Positions 50,201 through 62,200 of a stretch of 64,000 nucleotides of DNA are shown here, piece by piece (the first letter of the stretch is position 1; every line of letters begins with the position of its first letter). Below the pieces are notes generated by a model. The model was not told the DNA's origin. It did not search any database and worked only from the letters and a program-made list of their open reading frames with translations. Position numbers and translations under genes: made by a program. Source of the DNA: Trachythela sp. YZ-2020 (Eukaryota; Cnidaria; Anthozoa; Malacalcyonacea; Clavulariidae); the NCBI GenBank assembly GCA_016169945.1, contig JADLSH010000314.1, positions 1-64,000 on the forward strand, written 5' to 3'.

Positions 50201-53200
50201 TATCATCTTACATTAACACAACTGTTTAATTAGAAAAGTTTCCTGTGAAATATATAATAAATAATAGACTTGACCTGACTTCCTCCCTCCCCTCTGTAAC
50301 GGTTTGTTCGCATTTATTCGCAGCTATTCTTTCAATGCATCATCCTCAGAAAAATCAACCTGGCCTGGGTGGCAGACGTTGGCTGGAGTTAATATGTGTC
50401 TTTCCTCAAATCGCAGGTCCTGAGCGAGAGCGGCAGAAATTGACTTTTCCCAGAAACATCTAAAGATTCTGAACTACCCACCCATCTGCACTCACAATTG
50501 GTTGTTTTTTGCCTTTATGAAAGGCAGCTGTGGGGGTGGGGGAGGCAATTGTTCCACAGTTGACTTATTGAATTACTAAAGCATTACTCCAACTGTTTCA
50601 CCCACACCATAGCTCAATGACCCTGCTTGGAAGCCACGTGTGGCCAACTGCAAATTATTTTGCTGTTTTCAGTGTGTTTAAAATTTATTTCCTTATGGCC
50701 TTTAATATGCCTCGCCACATTCTTTGGCAGCAAACATTGAAAATAATACTGAAAATAATACCTGCCATAAAAATATGACACTATGTTTGAATGATAGGTT
50801 TAGAAATTTGATGAAAGATTATGCAGTCATACCCCAGGCCCATGGTAAGAAATCTCCAATCCTGTAATTGCGGAGCACACCTAACTCCAGACCAAAAATA
50901 TAAATGAGAACTCCTTTCACATTATATTAAATCGAAAGGAGATCAAGGTATATAATTGATCATTTAATTAATATTCTAAAATTAATATCTTCTAATCTGA
51001 AATTATAATACTTAGGCACTTTGGACACAGTGGCAGATACTCAGACAGTTCTATTTTATAAAAACAACTGAATATTAAATCGTAGAATTAGAATGAAACT
51101 TACTTGAAACTTCTCAACCCATATAAAATAAGCTAGCACTCCACACAGATAGGTATACAAATGTAAAAGTTGTACAATATTAAACAAAATATTATAGGCC
51201 TATAATACATTGTTTTCTTACGTTGATCTACATAAATATCTCGCGTTCTAAGTCAAAAATTAAAAATGCTTAGAACAGAGTAATATTTTCTCGCTCTTTT
51301 TGTTAATGTTTTTAGATTTCACGCATTCTGATTGGTCGAGAATCAAAATGTAAACAAACGCGAAATATGTAATCAAAACGAAATTCTCCCTTGTTCCATA
51401 TGAATGTTTAGAGATTATTAATGTAAAGAAATATCATTGTTCAAAAATATCAATGTTTATAGAAATTATCCGAGAAATGTTTATAGAAATTGCCCAGTGC
51501 TTTTGAGATTTTTCTCGAAATTTTAATAGATATTCTGGCTTCATTTTCTTGGGATTTTCCAGAGATGGAAAAAATTTTGAAAGATATTTTGAGATTTATA
51601 ATCTAAAACTGGGATTTTTAGGGATTTAATGGGAGTTTTTCGGACTTTTGGATTACAAAGATTTTACAAATTTTGACAGGATTTCGGGATATTTTGGAAC
51701 ATTATTTGGGAATTTTGAGAACGTTTACGAGGGTTTTTGGAGTATTGATAAAGATACTACATCTTTATCAGCTCTGATACCAACTACAGCAATCAATCTT
51801 ATTTGCAGGGGAGAAAAAGTGATAAAATATATTCAACTATTTAATATTAAACTTGCTAGTGCAGTTTTGAATAATGCTACTCCCACCGTGATAACAAGAT
51901 ATATAGCAACATGTGGCAATTGCTTTCTTTTTGTGGATGCGCGAAAATATTAAATATAGACACAATCCCCTTCACGTTACCATGCAAGTGCCGTTAGCTA
52001 ATATCTTGTTTTCCTCTACTTGCAGTTGCTATGTCTCTAAAACCGACAAGTGAATAGTGTCCTCGAATTAAACATAACGCCATGCGTCTTATCTCAGGTT
52101 ATTGTCGTTCCTACTATGTGTTGTTGTGGTGTACAGTAACCATTTTGTTACAGGGAATCTTGAATCTTTGTATCCAAGGATATAATTTAATTGTGTTGGT
52201 TTTAATGCGGCCAGAAATGTATTCAAATATTAAACTTTTGTCGTAGACGAAATTGTTGTGAAGAGGTCGCTTACCAAAAATACATGCACAGGCGAGCAAT
52301 TTTTGTCTACACAGTATACGTATCATTTCCACAATTCCACTCCATTAGCACCAGCATAATTAACCTTCGATAAATGCTACTGAAAATTACTTTCTACAGA
52401 TTTTTGGATCCAATTTGAGAATTACCGTTGGTTCCACAATATTCTCCGACGTATCCATTTTGGCAAGTACATTTGATTTTTCCGCCTTCATCTTCCATAC
52501 AGATTCCATTATTTTTACAAACATCGCTGGTGCATTTGGTAACTACAATATTAATACAAAATTGTACCTAGTCAGGAATTAGGTGGAAAACTTATCTAAG
52601 TATGGGCATCTATAACATTGTTAAGGTTAGGTTAGTAAAGGCCTTGCTGGGCAAACTACAAAACACTGTTGCAGAAGCATTGGAGAATCTTCGTAACTAT
52701 ATTCCTGCTTGGCCGCAAAATTATTGCTACAGACAGAATACTTTCTTCTACGCGAGAGAATTTACTATTTGTTCACAATCTGGATATCCCTGCATCTAAG
52801 GAGCAATATAATTATGTATGAAACATTTTTATATTTTTTTACCGCTTCATATAAAAAAGCCCGCAAGTGGCTCTAGCCGGCATTGGGAATGAGTCCGGTG
52901 TCTGATATGTTGAAACAACAGAGATAGCGCAGTATATGGTGGTCATTTCTATTCGTACCGTGAGTTGTAAAAGTGAGTGCATTTTCATTATAAAAGCATT
53001 GTTATGATTGTGGTAGTAGAACTCGGGTGAATTAATTTTAGGTGACGCTACTCTGATTGACTCCACCGACACCGGGCATGCTGAAAATTGCTTGACCGCC
53101 GTGGGATCCGAATCTGTGACCTTTGGTTTGATAGAGCATTGGACTAGCATACCAAAGGTAACAGGTTCGAATCCAACCGCGGTGAAGCAATTTTTTAGCA

Positions 53201-56200
53201 TTCCTGGAGCAGCATCACCTCAAAATAGAATCATTGTTCATTATGATATGAGCATTCCCAGAACTGTGTCGCTTCATATAAAATAGCCCTTACTAAAACC
53301 CTACATTTCCTAACATACATTTCCTGCAACAGGGTTGATGGCCTTTGTACTGGGACATCAGACTGAAATTGATATAGTTCTTGAAACCCATTCCTTGTTT
53401 TACCAATCGTTGTAAACATCGCTGAAAAACAATGCTTTCTAATATGCGCTTCACATAAGGAATAATAACATTAAACACGTGGTCTGTTGGTCCTCCTAAA
53501 ACCTGGACCTCAGTAAAAAATTATTTTCAGATAATTTTTTTAATACCTGCGTTGTTACAATGTTCCCCAGTATATCCAGTGTCACATACGCACACGACTG
53601 TTACATTTGTATTTGTCGTACACAATCCTCCATTTTCGCAAGGGTTGGGAGAACATTTATCTACAATAAAAACATCAATATTGCTATACTGACACACAGT
53701 GTATATCAAACACTTAGCCACATCAGATACAAAGATAGATGCATTAATTTAAGTTGCTATATTTCAAGGTATTAAATTACAGACAGACATAAAATCACTT
53801 AGCCACAACAGATACAAGAATAGATGCCTTGCCTGTTTGAAAAAGGTTTGAATTTAGCGATTAAAAGACATTCGCGAGTTAGAAGTTGATCAGGGTTGGC
53901 GCAGGAGGAAAGAATTTTGAAGTCATCAATTGAAGCTGTGTGGCCAGTGGTACTGAGGTGAGACAGAATGCCTGTGGATGTGGGATTGCTGCTCTCTTTG
54001 CCTGTTAAGGTGAAACACTTAGATGTTCCGATACTCGGGTGTGTAAAGGACGGACCGTTTGGCCCACTCTTTTCTTACTCTGATTCCTGCCCCCCCCCTC
54101 TCATTTCCTTTCTTTTTGTGTCTGTGTCTGTAATATAATACCTTGTAATAATTATAGTAACCTTAATCATAAACCTTGTAATTGAACTTTTATTGTTAGT
54201 CTGGAATCTGGATATGTCTTAAGTTAAGACGAAATGTCGCTTTTAATACTGAAAACGTTTGGATATATTTGTGTGTATCGCTCTATTTAGAGTACTATGC
54301 TGGACTTTTATTTTTATCATCAGAATACGTTTCCCACCCGGAAAATCACTCGTGAATACAAAGATATATATAAAACTTTACTTTAACCACGAGGGCGTGT
54401 GTTTAAATATATTATATTTGATGTATATTATATTAACAGTGTAAAGGTAACTCTTCCATCTGAGCATTTAAAAATGTCAACATAGACAAGATCTTTCAAC
54501 TATTTAGAACATATATACCTGTACTTCTAATGACATGAGCAGCAATTTATACCTCAAATATTGGTTTGGACCATAGTCAATAGAATAAACAAAGTCAGGA
54601 AGCTCAAGGGAAATACAAAATTAATACACTCATTATCTATGTTGATCGACATACGTGCAAAATACGGTAGTTTTCGCCTCGTTTATATTTCGCCATGAAA
54701 TCACCAACAACGTTTAAAACCGACCATTGCATGTGTAATATCAGATGGGTAATTAAACCACATCGAGTTTCCAAACCTTGTATTCTATTGACTATGTTTA
54801 GACTCAACCCTCAATAAGGGCCCCATCATACATCAAATTTATTTTCATATAGATACAATTCTGATAGCAATTTCCCTACTACTATAAAATTTAGATAATA
54901 TTTAGGTAATATTTTCCAACTGGAAATACATTAATACAAGCCATTCCTTTAATAACTAGAAATACATGCATGCCGCAACCCCTCGCCACAACTAAACAAC
55001 GACAGTTTCCAAACATTTCTATGCTTTTTCGTCACAAAATCTGCTATGCAAAGGATGATTAGCTCGAAACCGGAACAGACTTTGTCATAATAGGATCGTT
55101 GCAACAGCATTTTCCTGCTGGAAATGGCATTCGGTAAATTAGTGGCCAATCATATTACTGTAATTATTTGGAAGGAAAACAAAGGAAAACTGGAAGGAAT
55201 TCTAAATATATGGGAAAATTAATTATTTAAGGATAAACAATGATAAACAAATTTCTCTTTACAGTTTTTAGGGTACAAAACACTACAACACCGGCAAAAA
55301 TAGTGACAAGATTAGTAGTTTTAGAATAGAATGCTGAAATATATCATGTAGGTATGTTATTATGTATTCTATAATCTTCATGTTAATGTAAAATTCAACC
55401 GTCCATTCAATTAATAAAGCGTTAAGAAAATTTCACAAAACAAAACTCCATTTTACCGATAAATTCTATTGAAAATATTCACTTTCTCTCGTAAAAATGA
55501 TTTCGCTTTCCTGTAAATTTATTGCTTTTTGATGACATAAAATATAGGATACTTAAACTGGAATTAAGGACAAGGTGGCTTCCTAGGGTTTTTGCATTAT
55601 AGTACATTATTGTATTCAAGAGGCTCCTGTTTCTTCATCTTGGATGATACACTAAGGACGAAATTCAAAGCAAACATCGAGAATGCTCTCCTGAAGATTT
55701 TGGTTTACCACCTTTGTGTTTAAAGTCCGTTACCATGGCAACAGCATACTTAGAATAAAGCTTACTTTTTGTTATCTTCCTGTCATTTTAAGAATATAAG
55801 TCGATAAAAAATTTTAAAACTTTGCATAGGAAATAATATTGTAATTCAAAAATGAATATTCAGAAATTTTCCTTCGATATAATTTTAAGAAAAATTGACA
55901 TTACACCTATTAGGCCAATATTACTAAATGTACAAAGTTTTAGAAAAATTCACCGAATGGAACGGGAGAAATTTGAGATATATTTTGAGTTTTTTTGGAG
56001 CTGTGATGTCATACAATAGTCGCAAATCTCGTTTCTCGCGTGGGGTCCCAGAGACCCAGATGCATTCGTGGAGAATAATGAAAACACGCGAGTCTTTCAA
56101 AGCATGTTTTATTGTTTTTCAAATTCCGTATATAGTATATATAGTATTTGATCTACTCTCTCCGTTTATGGCCAACTAAATGTGGATTATTGCATGTAAG

Positions 56201-59200
56201 ATCGAAGAAAGTGTTGGATATTTACTGCTTATGACTTGTTACAGCTTTCTTCTAACAGCTAAGACATTCATCATCGGTTCAATCACTTTACCGGCGTCCG
56301 ACGTTTTCGCAAAGCGGCCGCCGGCCGTTGAAATTCTGTTTTTTATGACAGCTGGTTGTACGAGTTTCGATCCTGCTCGTTTCACGCATAGAGGAAGAGT
56401 TTTCTTCATTATTTGAATTATCTTTATTGTCAGAAGTACTGGTCAATAGAGCTTGAAATACTACAAATACGTGCAGAAACCTTATATCCCAATGTTCGCG
56501 ATACGACCCTCACGCACGGCGGTCAAAAACGGCCAACAATACCGCTTGCAAAAGCAAATTTACACTGTTGTTTTCTCTGATGTCACTTCCAGATATCGTT
56601 GTGGATTTTAGACTTATTTTTATGCTTCGCATTTGTTTGAAAATAGTTTTTTGGAAAAGAGACGCTATATTTGTTTATATTTTGAAATCCTGCGATTTAC
56701 ACGCGATATCTAAAGTTCTCGCCACAAATAGGAAGAACATAATCGCCGGACATAAAACCCTAGGGAGCCACCTTAAATGAGACTATGTATATAATGTAGG
56801 AGTCAATCATCTTTTCGAAAAAAAAAACATGGTCAAATACCCATCTGCATCGTAAGATTCCCATTTATAAATTCTTAATGTGTACGTGAAGAGGACCAGG
56901 ACTTTAAATGTATTTTGTGTGAATGAAACAATGTATTACTTTTACCATTTTTAACAACTAGGACATAAATTAAAATGCTCTAACAAAACAAAACAAAACG
57001 TTTTGTTCATGTTACATGCATGTATACTTGCTGTCCACACTTTTCAAGCTGCCAGTCATGCAGAGGGTACTGATCTTTTTAATAGAGAGCATAAGCAATC
57101 GCCGTTTTTGATTCACGGACGTCAACCGGGAGTAAATTGAGCCGTTATAGATGGTGACAGCCGTTCTTGTTTGACATCACGAACGTGAATTAGATTGGCT
57201 ACCATTCTTGATTTCAAGCAAGAACTGCTAACACCATAATTAACGGCTAAGTTATGTACGCATATTGCAGCTGTTCTATAAACATCTCTGGTGCGGTTCC
57301 AAACTTTATACAAAGGCATTTTTAAGGCAGGACTTTACGCAATAAATTTCCACATTTCCATGTGAAAACTTCTCAAGCCAATAAAATTAGTCGATTATGA
57401 AGTTCTAAGCACGACCACTGACAAATTTTGCACGACCGCGAAATGAGTCAAATGCCCGACGGGGTAGAAACGATTTCGCGTCAAATTCTGGCCTATGCAG
57501 AATTTGAAATTCTGGTCAAATCTTTGGGGATGATCGCAGTTGGAATTGACTCATACATTGTTAATAGAGCAACGATGCCAACAAATATATCAACAAATAT
57601 ATCGCCCATATATCTCTCCTTATCCTTTTATATAAAGTTAAAGCGATAAATTGGTCCCCCAGTTCTTCCTTAAGTCCCCAAAAGCGACTTTAAAATCTCA
57701 TGATTTTAAAATCTCGCTCATTCTGCTCGTGACACTGAATAAAAATCCGCGGATATCCGCGAAACCTTCGTGAAAGGTCCGCCGGTAAGTCATAGCTATG
57801 CGCCCACGGCCATTGATGAACTTTGAAATCGGCTAATCTCCTTTTCGCGGGTATAAATAGCAAAGCAGGATTAGTACCCTCGCCCCGGGCTTACACCCGG
57901 AATGGCGCTTCTTCGCGCCGTTGGCTCGAGGATTAGTGAACATATCTGGAGTGAACCTTGATTTTCATTCTAGACTTTTTTGGTTTAGATGAGGATAGTC
58001 TATTATGCCCCTCTATTATATTTTATTTCACCCGTATCGCTCCCACATAAATTGCATTTTTCTACGTTGAATATAAGGATATCAGGCTTTCCTTTTTTTT
58101 TAAAAACTTATAATATCTTTGCAGTTAGGATAAACAACAGCTCTGGATACACATATAATACTAGTCATTTTTCTGATTTAATGTTTTCGGATTTATCACA
58201 AAGTCTAAAGGAAAATATAGTAGATACCCAGTTTGGTACTGAAGTGAAACCATTGGCAAACCTATTCATTTGCCTCTGGCTTCAGCTGACTGACACTATT
58301 AGTGTCGGTAAGGTAAATTTTGGATGTAGGAAAAATGGTAGTGCAGCGAAGTAGAAGATGAAAGAGTATTAAGATGGATTGAAAACCGTATGTGTAAATT
58401 AAAAATAAATTTGTCAAAATAATTTTCGTGCTTTTTCGAACTGTTAAGTCCCCCCCCCCTACCCCTCATCTTCACCACATACCTTTATCCTCACAGGTGG
58501 TACCAATGTATCCAGTCAAACATTCACACGTAAAACTTCCAGTGTTGTCGGCTGAACAGATCCCATTGTTATGGCAAGGATTGTCAATACAAGGATCTAA
58601 GTTTAAAAAAGGTCGAAAACATCAACTAACCTGTTGAGAGTGACCTAAAGGCTCACTTGTCACTCACTGCTACTTTACCAAAAACCACGGCCGGCCAACA
58701 ATTTCAAAAACTACATTTTAATTAATGTTAATATAAAAATCGCTGGTTTAGGTCATGACTTATAATTATGATGAATGTAATGAAATGTAGTGCATTACTT
58801 TCGGACGTTTTGGTCTGGCAGAATGAACCGAGAAACTCGGTGCTGGTGCAGTCACATCTGTAGTCTAGTGTAGTGTCTTACTTTTGCTCTGGTAGAATGG
58901 ACCGACAAAATCAGTGTTGGTATACAGTCACATCTATAATTTCTAGTGTAGTGTCTTATTTTTTGTATGGCAGAATGAATCGACAAACCCAGTGGTGCAC
59001 AGTCACAACTATAATTTCTAACTGTGTAGTGTCTTACTTTTGACCTGACAGAGTGGACCGACAACTCGGTGTAGCGATGCATTCACATTATCATTTCTAG
59101 TGTAGTGTCTTATATTTGATCTCGCAGACAGGACCGACAAACTCGGTGTAGCGATGCATTCGCATTTATCATTTCTAGTGTAGTGTTTTACATTTGATCT

Positions 59201-62200
59201 CGCAGAAAGGACCGACAAACTCAGAGTTGGCATATATTCACAGTTTCTTACTTTCGATTTGGTATAAAATGGACCGACAAGCCCAGTGTTGGTATATATT
59301 CACATCTATAATTTCTAGTGTAGTGTCTTATTTTGACCTGGCAGAATGACCGACAAACTCAGTGTTGGCATACATTCACATTTCTAATTTCTAGTGTACG
59401 ATCTTACTTTTAATCCGGCAGATATTTCACATCCATATTTTGTTGTGCAGTGTCCTACTTTTGGTTTGGCAGAATGAACCGACAAACTCAGCGTAGGCGT
59501 ACAGTCACATTTATTATTTATAATCTAGTCAAGTCGAGTTTACTGTATTGTCTTACTTTTTGTCTCACAGAATGGACCGACAAACTCAGTGTTTGTATAT
59601 ATTCACATCTACAATTTCTAGTGTAGTGTCTTTTGGTTTATCAGTCAGAATGAATCGACAAATTCAGTGTTGGTGTACAGTCACATCTATAATTTCTATT
59701 ATTATACTCTCACATTCTTTCACATACAACTGATCAATCATAAGTCTTTAATAGGGTCACGTGTCTGTGCGACAATTTACGATGTAGGACAGGAGCATAT
59801 TAGACGGTAGCTTATCGCCGCTGTTTTTACTTGTTTATCTCACCTTTTTACCTGTTTTGTTAATTTTCAACACAAAATAAACGGTATGGCGAAGTAAAGT
59901 AAGGCAAAGAAAAGGATTTGGAAATTTAAGTCGTTTATTTTTTCAGTTTTGTTTAAAAATAAAGCGCGAGGAAAATTATCCTTGAAATTCATTCATGAAA
60001 TCATCTTAAAACAGACTAAAAGAAGTTAGTTTTATTAAGGCACACTTTTGCTTTCTTTGAAACTAGATTTACTTTTTGTTTTGTATATTTAAGCAAATTC
60101 GCGGATTACGCTGTAGTTTTATCGCATTGTTGTTGTATTATTCTCGCAAAGTGTTTCTTTTCGATATAATAAAACACCTATTGGATTCATCTTCACCCAA
60201 TATGGCAAAATATTGAGGTCTCGACTTAACATTTGCCATATTGGGCTCAGAAGAATCCAATAAGATATAGTGTAGTGTCTTACTTTTGACCTGGCAGAAT
60301 GGACCGACAAACTTAGGGTTGGTGTGGAGTCCCATCTGTCATTTCTAGTCCGATGTAATGTCTTACTTTTGGCCTGGCAGAATGGACCGACAAACTCAGT
60401 GGTGGCATATATTCACATCAATTATTTCTAGTGTAGTGTCTTACTTTTGATCTTGCAGAATGAACAAACAAACTTTGTGTTGGTATGCAATCACATCTAT
60501 AATTTCTAGTGTATTGTTTTACTTTTGGTCTACCAAAATGAACCGACAAACTCAGTGTTCGCATGCAGTCCCATACGTAATTTCTAGTGTAGTGTCTTAC
60601 TTTCGATCTCGCAGAATGAACCGATAAAATCAGTGCCTGTGCAGTCACATTTATAACATCCACTTGAGTCCACTGGTATACAGGTTGCATCATTTTCGCA
60701 AGGTATTTTGGTACATGGATCTAAAATTGAAAATAAAATAGGCTAATGATGAGTATTAAGATAATAAGTCAACAGAGACAGACACCGTGATACAGGTTCT
60801 CGACAACTAATGAAGGCATATAAGGGTCAGTTTTTAGTGAGAAAGAAAACCGGAGGTCCTCGAAAAGAATCCCTTCAAGAACGGACGATAACCAACCAAA
60901 CTCTTCATACATATTACGAATTTATGATTATTCCGACAAAATTGCAGAAATAGATGTGCCAACTCGTGTGACCAGACGCTCTAGTTCTACGGCAGAGATT
61001 CTCCTTCAAATTGCTAAAACAAATTATGTTTGTATTTTATTGGGAAACCATTGAATGAATGAAGACTTTATTTAACGAGAGTTATACACATGATGCCAGT
61101 TTACACTGATAAATTTGTAGCTCTCAAACTATTCTAATATACTAACTATGAACCTACGAACTAATGTTTATATTCTGTACATATTTCTAAACTCTATATA
61201 GTTAAAAGACTATTATACTATATTACATCTATTATATATATAAGATTATATGATACAATGATCAACCCATTGTTGGAGCCTCGGTTCTGTGAGCACGCCC
61301 TGCCGTTCTGAGTAAAATGTAATAAATAAATAAATAAACATACGAGTTCTCAAGTACAGGGGAATTACCCAACCTAATAAATCATCTACCCTCGAACTGC
61401 AGTGGCAGATTTTATCGGGCGATACAGGGCAGCGCCTTATATATACCGTTTCTGCCACATGTGCTTCTGTCCGATCACATGTGTCAAACTAAAAAAACCA
61501 TGCGATTGGGAAGGAAGACTAGAAGATCATTACCACAAAAAAACGCTTGGGCCAGAGACGTTCTCTAAAACAAATATGAATAATCATGCATGGAAACTAT
61601 CTCACATAACTGTATCTTCAGCCGTTGTTGGCCGACGACTTCATGCCTCGACTGCCTCGATATTCCACTCATGATGAAGTCACTATACCAGAGGGTAGAA
61701 TCTTGGAAAGTTAACGCAATTCGACTGGGAATTGCATTTCTTTGCTTAAACATTCAATTCGTCGAAACGTAATACTTAAAGAACTCTTTATATCTCACGA
61801 ATGTTTGGCTTTGTATATATGCAGGTATTCCCAGGTTCTGAAACGAGCGTTACAAGTTGGATAATAACAAGCTAGTCTACCAGGTACTTGACGCAGAGAG
61901 AATTGAGAAATACCAGGACCTGCAGACAAGCGAAATCAGCAAGATTATTTGAAAGTTGTACCAAAGTATCAATCGCACCAATTTTAATTGAAGCATTATA
62001 TGATTTATGGCAGCATAAACTGGCGTATGATTAAATAAAACTGATGGGGAGGAACGTCCCAACTTGACACTCGAAAAGTTTTAGAATATAGAAAGGTCGA
62101 CAAGGAAAATCCAATTTTGTTATGGGCTGTAATTATTCATTGATTTATTTAGCCCATAAAAATATACATTTCAAGTAAAAATATTCAATACAATAAGAGT

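Noticed and set aside
53125..53190. tRNA gene
   Set aside because: It has a B-box and partial A-box, but the sequence folds as a repeat hairpin, not a cloverleaf with acceptor and anticodon stems.
56946..56957. 12-nt candidate microexon (minus strand, after TTTATGTCCTAG)
   Set aside because: Phase fits, but there is no cysteine and a length this small easily arises by chance.
57989..58354. 121-residue plus-strand frame
   Set aside because: No domain, no splice context, and it lies in an intron of the minus-strand gene; judged a chance frame.
58852..60693. Minus-strand frames with repeated [13 protein letters not shown] wording
   Set aside because: These are translations of the 78-bp minisatellite, not a repeat protein; the frames break between units.
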